Shown in pieces: positions 1 to 8,662 of a DNA stretch of 64,000 nt; position 1 is the stretch's first letter; the number at the start of each line of letters is the position of its first letter. The notes below the pieces were generated by a model. That model made no database searches. It was not told the DNA's origin and saw only the letters and a program-made list of their open reading frames with translations. The DNA lies in the NCBI GenBank assembly GCA_963819385.1, contig CAWFVV010000003.1, forward strand, positions 1,178,001 through 1,242,000, read 5' to 3'. The translations under genes were made by a program, and so were the position numbers. The stretch is from JAVDCA01 sp963819385 (GTDB taxonomy: Bacteria; Pseudomonadota; Alphaproteobacteria; Rhizobiales; Xanthobacteraceae).

Positions 1-110
1 GCTCCGCGAAGCTGCGCGCCGCCGCACGCACCGACGCGCCCGCCGACGCGGCCGACCAGCCGGCCTTGCCGCGGCTGCCGGCGCTCGCCGACGTGCTGCG
101 CGGGAGGTGA
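1..110 (+). CDS. rsmH: 16S rRNA (cytosine(1402)-N(4))-methyltransferase RsmH, C-terminal end only
   Basis: Only the last 35 codons are inside the window, read in the frame that starts at base 3 and ends at the TGA at 108-110. The tail reads SAKLRAA...PRLPALADVLRGR, which is like RsmH C-termini in Rhizobiales, where a Ser-Ala-Lys-Leu-Arg segment near the end of the methyltransferase fold is followed by a Pro-rich variable tail. The family methylates N4 of C1402 in 16S rRNA. The stop lies four bases before the ftsL start, the normal rsmH-ftsL junction of the dcw cluster. The call depends mainly on that position, because too little protein is visible for domain evidence. Confidence 0.8.
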   Translation, partial: SAKLRAAARTDAPADAADQPALPRLPALADVLRGR

Positions 111-114
111 GGTC

Positions 115-496
115 ATGCGGTTCCTGCACCTCATCGTCGTGGCCGCGCTCGTGAGCGCGGCGGTCTATGTCTACAAGATCAAGTTCGACTCGACGCTGCA
201 GGCTGAGCGCATCGCCAAGCTGACCACCGACCTGCGCCACACCCGCGACATGATCGCGTCGCTGCGCGCCGAGTGGTCGAAGCTCGACAATCCGGGCCGC
301 ATCCAGGGCCTGACCGAGCGCCATCTCAAGCTGCGCCCGGTCGAGGGCACGCAATTCGACACGCTCAGCCATCTGCCCGACCGCCCGGCGTCCCGCGGCG
401 CCGACGGATACGCCCGACCCGCTCGCCGCGATGATCGACAAGCAGGTGCTGGACCGTCCGACCGGCAGCACCAAGAAACCGGTTCCCGCGAGGTGA
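115..496 (+). CDS. ftsL: Cell division protein FtsL (one +1 frameshift as given)
   Basis: This is a small bitopic inner-membrane protein of the FtsQLB complex, which links the Z-ring to septal peptidoglycan synthesis. A single hydrophobic segment occupies about residues 4-20, followed by a periplasmic helix likely to form a coiled coil and the conserved tail motif HLKLRPVEGTQFD. After the Leu-Pro-Asp-Arg-Pro segment the frame shifts. Removing one base near 391 restores a typical Rhizobiales FtsL ending (DPLAAMIDKQV...) with a stop at 494-496, four bases before ftsI. Without that correction the frame runs on to 504 with a low-complexity Arg-rich tail. A sequence error is the likeliest reason, since ftsL is normally essential. 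The neighbours rsmH and ftsI fix the identity. Confidence 0.88.
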
Positions 497-500
497 TCGC

Positions 501-2321
501 ATGAACGACGCATCGCCTTCCGTTTCCGCGGCCGAGCCGCAGCCGCGTCCGGCTCCCGTGATGCCGTGGCATCGCCGCTTCGTGCAGGCGCTGCTCTACG
601 GCCGCAACGTCGACCGCGACCGCAAGGCGCGGGCGCGGCTCGGGCTCGCCATGGTCGGCTTTGCGGTCGTGTACGCCATCATCGCCGGCAAGCTGATGAT
701 CTTCGCGGTCGCGCCCGACAGCCACGCCGCAAGGCGCGGCAGCACCGACGCGGTCGCGACCGCGCGCCCGGAGATCCTCGACCGCAACCACGAGATCCTC
801 GCGACCGACGTCAAGCGGCCGTCGCTCTTTGCCGAGCCGCGCCGCGTCTACGACGTCGACGTCGACATCGAGCGCCTCCTCTCGGTCCTGCCCGATCTCG
901 ACGTCAACGAGCTGCGCCAGCGTCTCAGCAGCAAGCGCGGCTTCGCCTGGCTCAAGCGCGAGATCACGCCGCAGCAGCAGGCGGAGATCCGCCGGCTCGG
1001 CATCCCGGCGATCGGCTTCCTCAGCGAGAACAAGCGCGTCTATCCCAACGGCGCCGAGGTCTCGCACGAGCTCGGCTACGTCAACGTCGACAACCAGGGC
1101 GTCGCCGGCATCGAGAAATGGCTGGACGACCAAGGCCTCGCCGACCTGCATCGCGCGGGCTTCGCGTCGGATCGCCAGCAGGAGCCGATCGTGCTCTCGC
1201 TCGACCTGCGCGTCCAGCACGTGCTGCGCGACGAGCTCGTCGCCGCCAAGGAGAAGTTCAAGGCCAAGGCCGCGGCGGGCATCATCTATGCGGTGCGCAC
1301 CGGCGAAGTGATCGCCATGGTGTCCGAGCCCGACTTCGATCCGAACAATCCGCAAGAGTTGGCCGAGCGGGACCGCCAGCTGCGCGCCAAATACGGGCCG
1401 GGCGTCATGGGCGAGACCTTCAACCGCCTGACCAACGGCCTGTTCGAGATGGGCTCGACGTTCAAGGCCTTCACGATCGCGATGGCGATCGATTCCGGGC
1501 GTTACAACATCAAGTCGATGGTCGACGTGCGCAATCCGCTGCACTACGGGCGGTTCTTCATCCACGACTATCACCCGATGCACCGTCCTATCAGCGTCGC
1601 GGAGGTGTTCACCTATTCGTCGAACATCGGCGCCGGGACGCTCGCGCGCTCGCTCGGCATCGCGGCGCATCAGGCGTTCCTGCGCAAGCTGGGGCAGCTC
1701 GACCGGCTGCGGACCGAACTGCCGGAAAGCCGCGAGCCGATGGTCCCGAAACATTGGGGCGAGGTCAACACGGTCACGATCGCGTTCGGCCACGGCCTCT
1801 CGGTCGAGCCGCTGCAGGCCGTGATGGGCGTCGGCGCGCTGATGAACGGCGGCCTGCTCATCCCGCCGACCTTCCTCAAGCGCTCCGAGGCGGACGCGCA
1901 AAAGCTCGCGAAGCGCGTGATCAAGCCGGAGACGAGCGTGGCGATGCGCTACCTCATGCGGATCAACGCCGAAACCGGCGGCAACGGAACGGCGACGAAG
2001 GCCGATGTGCCCGGCTACTACGTGGGCGCCAAGACCGGCACCGCCGAAAAGGTGTTCGGCGGCCATTACGTCAAGAAGCGGCTGATGACCGACGTGATGG
2101 CGGTGCTGCCGGCGGATGATCCGCGCTATCTCGTCTTCATCATGATCGACGAGCCGCAGGCGCTGCCCGAGACCCACGGCTTTGCGACCTCCGGCTGGAA
2201 TGCCGTGCCGACCGCCGCCAAGGTGATCAGCCGGGCGGCGCCGTTGCTCGGCCTCCAGCCGCGCTTCGACCTGCCGCCGCCGGACAAGCTGATTCTCGCG
2301 GCATCGCGGCCGACGCAGTAA
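501..2321 (+). CDS. ftsI: Peptidoglycan D,D-transpeptidase FtsI (penicillin-binding protein 3)
   Basis: This class B penicillin-binding protein of 606 residues crosslinks septal peptidoglycan with FtsW in the divisome. A single transmembrane anchor lies at about residues 48-70. The dimerisation domain follows, then the transpeptidase domain. All three active-site motifs are present: STFK at about 319-322 with the acyl-enzyme Ser, SSN at 373-375 and KTG at 511-513. The length is normal for Rhizobiales. The start is the ATG at 501, directly behind ftsL. The gene is co-directional with the rest of the dcw cluster. A strong palindrome lies just beyond its stop, before murE. Confidence 0.97.
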   Translation: MNDASPSVSAAEPQPRPAPVMPWHRRFVQALLYGRNVDRDRKARARLGLAMVGFAVVYAIIAGKLMIFAVAPDSHAARRGSTDAVATARPEILDRNHEILATDVKRPSLFAEPRRVYDVDVDIERLLSVLPDLDVNELRQRLSSKRGFAWLKREITPQQQAEIRRLGIPAIGFLSENKRVYPNGAEVSHELGYVNVDNQGVAGIEKWLDDQGLADLHRAGFASDRQQEPIVLSLDLRVQHVLRDELVAAKEKFKAKAAAGIIYAVRTGEVIAMVSEPDFDPNNPQELAERDRQLRAKYGPGVMGETFNRLTNGLFEMGSTFKAFTIAMAIDSGRYNIKSMVDVRNPLHYGRFFIHDYHPMHRPISVAEVFTYSSNIGAGTLARSLGIAAHQAFLRKLGQLDRLRTELPESREPMVPKHWGEVNTVTIAFGHGLSVEPLQAVMGVGALMNGGLLIPPTFLKRSEADAQKLAKRVIKPETSVAMRYLMRINAETGGNGTATKADVPGYYVGAKTGTAEKVFGGHYVKKRLMTDVMAVLPADDPRYLVFIMIDEPQALPETHGFATSGWNAVPTAAKVISRAAPLLGLQPRFDLPPPDKLILAASRPTQ

Positions 2322-2338
2322 TGCTGGCACGGCCTTAG

Positions 2339-2372
2339 CGCTCCCTCTCCCCGCGTGCGGGGAGAGGGAGCG
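2339..2372. repeat. Palindromic repeat between ftsI and murE (CCTCTCCCC/GGGGAGAGG family)
   Basis: A 16-bp perfect inverted repeat with a 2-bp centre (CGCTCCCTCTCCCCGC, GT, then its complement). It belongs to the same intergenic family as those near 6.5, 19.2, 26.7, 27.8, 57.0 and 62.3 kb. As RNA it would form a very stable hairpin. It lacks a T-run, so it is a poor Rho-independent terminator, but it could act as a processing or attenuation site. Confidence 0.85.
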
Positions 2373-2467
2373 CGGGCGCAGTGCCGCGTCCGAGCGATTC
2401 CATCGCGCCCGAAAATGCTCTACACCGGCGCCATCGGCCTTGAGTCCGGACGGGGAATCGAGCCGCA

Positions 2468-3919
2468 ATGAAGCTGCGCGATCTGTTGAGCGAGGACGCC
2501 CGCCGCGAGGCGCGCTTCGACGCGCTTGCGATCGTCGGGATCACCGCCGACAGCCGCGCCGTCAAGCCGGGGTTTCTGTTCGTCGCGGTGCCGGGCACCA
2601 AGGCGGACGGCTTGGCGTTCGTTCCGCAAGCGCTCGCCGCGGGGGCGGCCGCCGTGATGGCGGAGCGCACGCCCGAGCGGCTTCCGGACGGCATCGCATT
2701 CGTGCAGGTCGGCAACGTGCGCCGCGCGCTCGCGCTCGCGGCGGCGAAATTCTTCCCGCGCCAGCCGGCGGTGATCGCGGCGGTCACCGGCACGAGCGGC
2801 AAGACCTCGGTCGCCGCCTTCACGCGGCATATCTGGGCCGCGCTCGACCACAGGGCCGCGAGCATCGGCACCGTCGGGGTGGTGACGCCGGATGCGGAAG
2901 TCTATGGCTCGCTGACGACGCCCGACCCGGTCGAGCTGCATCGCACGCTCGACGGGCTGGCGGGCGCCGGCATCACGCACCTCGCGCTCGAGGCGTCCTC
3001 GCACGGGCTCGACCAGCATCGGCTCGACGGCGTGCGGGTCGGCGTCGCGAGCTTCACCAACCTGTCGCGTGATCATCTCGACTATCATCCGACACTGGAG
3101 GCCTATCTCGCTGCGAAGCTGATCCTGTTCGAGCGCATCGTGCGGCCGGACGGCGCGGCCGTGATCGCGGCCGACAGCGCCGAGGCCGCGGCGGTCGTCG
3201 CGGCGGCGCGCCGGCGCGGCCTGACCGTGCTGACGGTCGGCCGCCAGGGCGACGGCATCCGACTCGTCGATGCGGAGATCGCCGGCTTCGCGCAGCGGCT
3301 GCGGCTAGCACACGCGGGCAAGACTTATAGTGTGCGCCTGCCGCTGGTCGGCGCCTTCCAGGTCGAGAACGCGCTGGTCGCGGCCGGCCAGGCGATCGTG
3401 AGCGGCTGCGAGCCCGCGGCCGTGTTCGCGGCGCTCGAGCACCTCGTGGGTGCCAAGGGCCGGCTCGAGCTGGTCGGGCGGCGCGCGGACGCGCCGATCT
3501 TCGTCGACTATGCGCATAAGCCCGACGCGCTCGCGAAAGCGCTCGAGGCGCTGCGTCCCTATGTGCGCGGACGACTCGTCGTCGTGTTCGGCGCCGGTGG
3601 CGACCGCGATCAGGGCAAACGGCCGATCATGGGCGCGATCGCGGCGGAAAAAGCCGACCGCGTCATCGTCACCGACGACAATCCGCGCAGCGAGGAGCCG
3701 GCGAAAATCCGCGCCGCGATCCTGGCGGCCGCGCCCGGCGCGGTCGAGATCGGCGACCGCCGCGAGGCCATCCGGCATGCGATCGGCGAGCTTTCCGCCG
3801 GCGACGTGCTGCTGATCGCGGGCAAAGGCCATGAAACCGGCCAGATCGTCGGCAAGCAGACACTGCCCTTCAGCGATCACGAGGCGGTTGCGGCCGCGCT
3901 CGAGGAGAATGCCGCATGA
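2468..3919 (+). CDS. murE: UDP-N-acetylmuramoyl-L-alanyl-D-glutamate--2,6-diaminopimelate ligase MurE
   Basis: This cytoplasmic Mur ligase adds meso-diaminopimelate to UDP-MurNAc-L-Ala-D-Glu. It has 483 residues. The ATP-binding loop TGTSGKTS is at about residues 107-114, the central ligase domain follows, and the C-terminal domain contains the Asp-Asn-Pro-Arg motif (VTDDNPRSEEP, about residue 405) that marks the DAP-specific rather than the lysine-specific enzyme. The ATG at 2468 follows the palindromic spacer. The 3' end overlaps murF by four bases (ATGA), which suggests translational coupling. Confidence 0.97.
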   Translation: MKLRDLLSEDARREARFDALAIVGITADSRAVKPGFLFVAVPGTKADGLAFVPQALAAGAAAVMAERTPERLPDGIAFVQVGNVRRALALAAAKFFPRQPAVIAAVTGTSGKTSVAAFTRHIWAALDHRAASIGTVGVVTPDAEVYGSLTTPDPVELHRTLDGLAGAGITHLALEASSHGLDQHRLDGVRVGVASFTNLSRDHLDYHPTLEAYLAAKLILFERIVRPDGAAVIAADSAEAAAVVAAARRRGLTVLTVGRQGDGIRLVDAEIAGFAQRLRLAHAGKTYSVRLPLVGAFQVENALVAAGQAIVSGCEPAAVFAALEHLVGAKGRLELVGRRADAPIFVDYAHKPDALAKALEALRPYVRGRLVVVFGAGGDRDQGKRPIMGAIAAEKADRVIVTDDNPRSEEPAKIRAAILAAAPGAVEIGDRREAIRHAIGELSAGDVLLIAGKGHETGQIVGKQTLPFSDHEAVAAALEENAA

Positions 3920-5364
3920 GCGCCCCCCTCTGGACGGTCGACGCGATGGCGACCGCCATGCGGGCCGCCCGCGTCGGCGCGCTGCCCGAAGCGATCCATG
4001 GCGTCTCGATCGACAGCCGTTCGATCGCGCCGGGCGAGGCGTACTTTGCGATCAAGGGCGATACCCATGACGGCCACGCCTTCGTGGCGGCGGCGCTCGC
4101 GAACGGCGCCGGCCTTGCGGTGGTCGCGGAGGGCAAGCGCGGCGAGATGGCGGCGGACGCGCCGCTGCTCGTGGTGCCGGACGTGCTCGCCGCCCTCGCG
4201 GATCTCGCGGCGGCCGCCCGCGCGCGCAGCGAGGGCAAGATCATCGCGGTGACGGGCTCGGTCGGCAAGACGTCGACCAAGGAGGCGCTGCGGCTCGCCT
4301 TGTCGCGCGACGGCGAGACCCATGCGTCGGTCGCCTCGTTCAACAATCACTGGGGCGTGCCGCTCTCGCTCGCGCGCCTGCCGCAGGGCGCCCGCTACGG
4401 CGTGTTCGAGATCGGCATGAACCACGCGGGCGAGATCACGCCGCTGACCAGGCTGGTGCGGCCGGACGTTGCGATCGTCACCACGGTCGCGCCGGTGCAT
4501 CTCGAGTTCTTCGGATCGCTCGACGCGATCGCCGACGCCAAGGCGGAGATCTTTCTGGGCGTCGCACCGGGGGGCGTCGCGGTGATCAACCACGACAACG
4601 CGCAATTCGCCCGCCTCGCGCGCGCCGCCAAGCAGGCGGGCGTCGCCCGCATCGTCGCGTTCGGCGAGCACAAGAGCGCCGATGCGCGGCTCATCCGCTA
4701 TGCGCTGCAGCCGGACGCCTCGACGGTCGAGGCCGACATCCTCGGCCATCGCGTCGCCTACAAGATCGGCGCCCCCGGCAAGCATCTCGTCCTCAATTCG
4801 CTCGCCGTGCTCGCGGCCGCGCAGCTCGTCGGCGCCGACCTCGCGCTGGTGGCGCTCGCGCTCGCCGAGCAGACGCCGGCGGCCGGGCGCGGCACCCGCA
4901 TCGCGCTCGCGGTCCCGGGCGGCAGCGCGCTGCTGATCGACGAGAGCTACAACGCCAACCCGGTGTCGATGCACGCCGCGCTGGCGCTGCTCGGCCAGGC
5001 GCCGATCGGCGCGCGCGGGCGGCGCATCGCGGTGCTCGGCGACATGCTCGAGCTCGGCGCCGCGGGCGCCGAGCTGCACCGCGAGCTCGCCGGCGCGGTC
5101 CGCGAACATGCGATCGACCTCGTCTTCTGCGCCGGCCCGCTGATGGAGGCACTGTGGCAGGCGCTTCCCTCCGAGCGCCGGGGCGGTTATGCGAAGGATG
5201 CGGGCGCCCTCGAGGCCGAGGTCGTCGCCGCCGTGCGCGGCGGGGATGCCGTCATGATCAAGGGCTCGTTCGGCTCTCGCATGGCGCCGATCGTCAAGGC
5301 GCTCGTGCGCCGCTATCCGGCGCCCGCCGCGGCCGCGCAGGCCCGCGTTCCAATGCAAGGCTGA
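3916..5364 (+). CDS. murF: UDP-N-acetylmuramoyl-tripeptide--D-alanyl-D-alanine ligase MurF
   Basis: This cytoplasmic Mur ligase adds the D-Ala-D-Ala dipeptide made by Ddl to the UDP-MurNAc tripeptide. It has 482 residues. The ATP-binding loop GSVGKTSTKE lies near residues 113-122. The conserved EIGMNHAGEI and DESYNANP motifs follow, and a C-terminal Mur ligase domain carries ...VLGDMLELG. The start overlaps the murE stop by four bases, and mraY follows after four bases. Length and motif order are normal. Confidence 0.97.
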   Translation: MSAPLWTVDAMATAMRAARVGALPEAIHGVSIDSRSIAPGEAYFAIKGDTHDGHAFVAAALANGAGLAVVAEGKRGEMAADAPLLVVPDVLAALADLAAAARARSEGKIIAVTGSVGKTSTKEALRLALSRDGETHASVASFNNHWGVPLSLARLPQGARYGVFEIGMNHAGEITPLTRLVRPDVAIVTTVAPVHLEFFGSLDAIADAKAEIFLGVAPGGVAVINHDNAQFARLARAAKQAGVARIVAFGEHKSADARLIRYALQPDASTVEADILGHRVAYKIGAPGKHLVLNSLAVLAAAQLVGADLALVALALAEQTPAAGRGTRIALAVPGGSALLIDESYNANPVSMHAALALLGQAPIGARGRRIAVLGDMLELGAAGAELHRELAGAVREHAIDLVFCAGPLMEALWQALPSERRGGYAKDAGALEAEVVAAVRGGDAVMIKGSFGSRMAPIVKALVRRYPAPAAAAQARVPMQG

Positions 5365-5368
5365 CCTG

Positions 5369-6454
5369 ATGCTCTATTGGATCTCATCGTTCTCCGACCA
5401 GGTCTCGGTCTTCCGCATCTTCCGCTACCTGACGGTGCGCACCGGCGGCGCGACCGTGACGGCCCTGATCTTCGTGTTCTGGTTCGGGCCGGCGATCATC
5501 AAGCTCTTGCGACTCAAGCAGGGCAAAGGTCAGCCGATCCGCACTGACGGTCCGGCCTCCCACCTTCTCACCAAGAAGGGCACGCCCACCATGGGCGGCC
5601 TGATGATCCTGTCGGGCTTGCTGGTCGGCGTGCTGCTGTGGGGCAATCTCGCCAGCCCCTATGTGTGGGTCGTGCTCGGCGTCACCCTCGGCTTCGGCGG
5701 CGTCGGCTTCTACGACGACTATCTCAAAGTCACGCGGCAGACTCATCGCGGCTTCCCGGGCTGGGCCCGCCTGCTGATCGAGATGCTGATCGCCGCTGCG
5801 GCCTGCGCCGCCATCAAGCTCATCGGGCCGTCCGAGATCTCCTCCGCCATCACCTTTCCGTTCTTCAAGCAGTTTCTCCTCGAGCTCGGCTGGTTCTTCG
5901 TCGTCTTCGGCGCCTTCATCATCGTCGGCGCCGGCAATGCCGTGAACCTCACCGATGGCCTCGACGGACTTGCGATCGGCCCCGTCATGATCGCGGCGGC
6001 GAGCTTCGGCTTCATCGCCTACCTGATCGGAAACTACAACTACACCTTGTTCCTGCAGATCCATTTCGTTCCCGGCACCGGCGAGCTCGCGGTGCTGTGC
6101 GGCGCCATGATCGGTGCCGGACTGGGCTTCCTGTGGTTCAATGCGCCGCCCGCGTCGATCTTCATGGGCGACACCGGCTCGCTCGCGCTCGGCGGGCTGA
6201 TCGGCGCGGTCGCGGTCGCGACCAAGCAGGAGATCGCGCTCGCCGTCATCGGCGGGCTGTTCGTGCTGGAAGCCGTGTCGGTGATCGTGCAGGTGCTCTC
6301 GTTCAAGCTCACCGGCAGGCGGGTGTTCAAGATGGCCCCGCTGCATCATCATTTCGAGCAGCTCGGCTGGACCGAACCGCAGATCGTGATCCGCTTCTGG
6401 ATCATCTCGATCGTGCTCGCGCTCGCCGGGCTGTCGACGCTGAAGCTGAGGTAG
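5369..6454 (+). CDS. mraY: Phospho-N-acetylmuramoyl-pentapeptide-transferase MraY
   Basis: This integral membrane enzyme transfers phospho-MurNAc-pentapeptide from UDP to undecaprenyl phosphate, making lipid I. It has 361 residues and about ten hydrophobic segments. Characteristic motifs are KKGTPTMGGLMI near the N-terminus, FYDDYLKV with the catalytic-region aspartates, NAVNLTDGLDGLA with the magnesium-binding aspartates, FMGDTGSLALGG and MAPLHHHFEQLGW near the C-terminus. The ATG at 5369 is four bases after murF. A repeat element separates it from murD. Confidence 0.98.
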   Translation: MLYWISSFSDQVSVFRIFRYLTVRTGGATVTALIFVFWFGPAIIKLLRLKQGKGQPIRTDGPASHLLTKKGTPTMGGLMILSGLLVGVLLWGNLASPYVWVVLGVTLGFGGVGFYDDYLKVTRQTHRGFPGWARLLIEMLIAAAACAAIKLIGPSEISSAITFPFFKQFLLELGWFFVVFGAFIIVGAGNAVNLTDGLDGLAIGPVMIAAASFGFIAYLIGNYNYTLFLQIHFVPGTGELAVLCGAMIGAGLGFLWFNAPPASIFMGDTGSLALGGLIGAVAVATKQEIALAVIGGLFVLEAVSVIVQVLSFKLTGRRVFKMAPLHHHFEQLGWTEPQIVIRFWIISIVLALAGLSTLKLR

Positions 6455-6491
6455 GCGCGATGAAGATGTTCGCTTCTCCCCAAGCACTGCG

Positions 6492-6613
6492 GGCCCTCTC
6501 CCCCGCTTGCGGGGGAGAGTGGGAGAGGGGGAAGCCGCGCACGCAGGCGCCGGCGACTTGCCCCCTCCTGGCGCGCTTCGCGCGCGTTCCTCCCCCGCAA
6601 GCGGGGGAGGGGA
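6492..6613. repeat. Two-arm palindromic repeat between mraY and murD
   Basis: The element has two hairpin arms, each carrying CCCCCGC(T/A)(T/A)GCGGGGG cores, joined by a spacer with its own palindrome (GCGCGCTTCGCGCGC). The right arm ends in GCGGGGGAGGGGAAGAACCC directly before the murD ATG. Its purine run could therefore act as the murD ribosome binding site. Closely related copies lie at 27767-27883 and 57019-57123. Confidence 0.88.
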
Positions 6614-6620
6614 AGAACCC

Positions 6621-8016
6621 ATGATCCCCGTCACCACATTTGCGGACCGCAAGGTCGCGGTGTTCGGGCTCGGCGCCTCGGGGCTCGCGAGCGCCAGCGC
6701 GCTGTTCGCGGGCGGCGCCGACGTGATCGGCTGGGACGACGATGCGGCGCGCGTCGAGCATGCGACGCAGGCCGGGATCCCGACCGCCGACCTGCGCGAG
6801 GTCGACTGGAGCAGGATCGCGGCGCTCGTGCTCGCGCCCGGCGTGCCGCTCACCCATCCGGCGCCGCACTGGACGGTCGGGCTCGCGCGCGCCGCCGGCG
6901 TCGAGGTGATCGGCGACATCGAGCTGTTCTGCCGCGAGCGGCGGCGCATCGCACCCGAACTCGATCTTCGTCGCGATCACGGGGACCAACGGCAAGTCGA
7001 CCACCACGGCGCTGGTCGCGCACCTGCTGGAAAGCGCCGGCCACGAGACCGAGCTCGGCGGCAATATCGGCACCGCCATCCTGTCGCTCGAGCCACCCGT
7101 GCCAGGACGCGCGCACGTGATCGAGTGCTCGTCCTATCAGATCGATCTCGCGCCGAGCCTCGACCCGCTGATCGGCATCCTGCTCAATGTCAGCGAGGAC
7201 CATCTCGACCGCCACGGCACGCTCGCCGAATACGCCGCCGTGAAGGAACGCCTGGTCGCACGCGCGCAACGCGCCGCGATCGTCGGCGTCGACGACCAAT
7301 GGTGCCAGGCGGCGGCCGATCGCATCGAGCAGGCGGGCAAATCGGTGGTGCGCGTGTCGGTGCGCCGGCCGCTCGCCGACGGCATCTATGTGCAGGGCGA
7401 GCAGATCATGCGCGCCGCCGGCGCGAGCGCCAAGCCGATCGCGCTGCTCGGCGGCATCGGCTCGCTGCGCGGCGTCCACAACGCGCAGAATGCCGCCTGC
7501 GCGGCCGGCGCGGCGCTTGCGCTCGGGCTCGAGCCGAAGGCGATCCAGCAGGGCCTGTGGTCGTTCCCGGGCCTCGCGCACCGCATGGAGGAGATCGGTC
7601 GCAAGGGCAACGTGCTGTTCGTCAACGATTCCAAGGCGACCAACGCGGACGCGGCGGCGCGCGCGCTCGCATGCTTCGAGGACATCTTCTGGATCGCGGG
7701 CGGCAAGCCGAAGACCGGCGGCATCGTCCCGCTGGCGGAATTCTTCCCGCGCATCCGCAAGGCCTACCTGATCGGCGAGGCGGCGCCCGCATTCGCCGAA
7801 ACGCTCGCCGGCAAGGCCGAGCACACGATCGTCGAGACGCTCGACCGCGCGGTCGCGGCGGCGGCGAACGATGCCGAGGCGTCGGGCCTCAAGGCGCCGG
7901 TGGTGCTGCTCTCGCCGGCCTGCGCCTCGTTCGACCAGTATCCGAATTTCGAGGTGCGCGGCGACAGGTTCCGCAGCCTGGTGCGGGCTATTCCGGGGCT
8001 TACAGAAAAAAAATAG
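6621..8016 (+). CDS. murD: UDP-N-acetylmuramoylalanine--D-glutamate ligase MurD (one +1 frameshift as given)
   Basis: This cytoplasmic Mur ligase adds D-glutamate to UDP-MurNAc-L-Ala. The N-terminal Rossmann-like part (VAVFGLGASGLASA) is read from the ATG at 6621. The frame then shifts at about 6954-6956. Removing one C from the run in GCACCCGAAC gives RIAPNSIFVAITGTNGKSTT, restoring the ATP-binding loop GTNGKST and the continuous ligase to the TAG at 8014-8016. The later motifs HVIECSSYQIDL, NVSEDHLDRHG and FVNDSKATNADA are all normal. The upstream ATG choices lie inside the repeat and are not credible starts. Because murD is essential, a sequencing insertion is much likelier than a real mutation. 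It is the last dcw gene before the accessory block. Confidence 0.93.
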
Positions 8017-8133
8017 CACGCGATCGGGCAAGCCCATCGCGCGCACGACGCATCGCGCCCAAGTTCGTTGCGCCCAAGCTCGTTCGCATCGTCACACGTC
8101 GATCACTCGATCAAACGTTGACGCCGCCCGCGT

Positions 8134-8158
8134 CCTCTCTTCCCGAAGGAAGAGAGGA
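8134..8158. terminator. Hairpin downstream of murD
   Basis: CCTCTCTTCC, CGAA, GGAAGAGAGG forms a 10-bp stem with a stable tetraloop. It sits between murD (plus) and the convergent small gene at 8194-8412 (minus). There is no obvious T-run on either side, so a terminator role is only plausible. Confidence 0.4.
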
Positions 8159-8193
8159 ACGAGGCGGACGTTTGACGCCTACGTCAGCGTTCG

Positions 8194-8412
8194 TCAGCGC
8201 CCAGCCGGCGCAGCCGGCGCAGCACCATTGGTGTCGTTCTTGTTGGTCTCACCACGCAGGATGTGCTGGCGCTTCGCGGTCGGCTTTTCAGCCTTCACGT
8301 TGTCGCGGAAGTTCTGCTGTGATTCGGTCGTCTGGTTCGAACGTTGCGCGTAGGCGCCGACGGGAACCAGCAGGAGGGCCGAGACGGCCGTGGCAGCGAG
8401 TACCTTTCTCAT
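8194..8412 (-). CDS. Small exported protein of unknown function
   Basis: The product is 72 residues. The first 22 form a clear Sec signal peptide (MRKVLAATAVSALLLVPVGAYAQ, cleavage after Ala-Tyr-Ala). The mature part is short, polar, rich in Asn, Gln and Lys, and ends in an Ala-Pro-Ala repeat. The ATG at 8412 is preceded by AAGGAG at good spacing, which supports a real gene. I do not recognise a family. It is convergent with murD and is the first gene of the accessory block. A periplasmic location is inferred from the signal peptide only. Confidence 0.7.
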   Translation of the reverse strand: MRKVLAATAVSALLLVPVGAYAQRSNQTTESQQNFRDNVKAEKPTAKRQHILRGETNKNDTNGAAPAAPAGR

Positions 8413-8662
8413 GCGCGATCTCCTTTCACGTGCATGTTGCGTAATTGACGAACGTCAACGGGTGCCCGCCGCAACCGTTCCGACCGGAATTCGGCGACCC
8501 GCACGGAAACGATCGCAGGGATGCGGGAACCGCAATTGTGGGAACCAGGTCGGCGCGCGGGCGTATGCGGGGAGGTACGACACGGTTGCACAACGACGAA
8601 AGGCAGCGTGGGGACACGCCGCCTTTCATCGTTCATGCGGGCCCATTATGCAGGCTCGATCG

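Noticed and set aside
171..2468. Very long minus-strand open frame opposite ftsL-ftsI, and similar ones opposite murF (3877-5358), mraY (5384-6949), the binding protein (15916-17961) and the GGDEF gene (51682-53754).
   Set aside because: All are Arg/Ala/His/Asp-rich mirror frames of well-identified genes, a normal effect of high GC. None has family motifs.
8409..8636. A 75-residue minus-strand frame upstream of the small exported protein.
   Set aside because: No signal, motif or ribosome binding site, and a composition like random GC-rich sequence.
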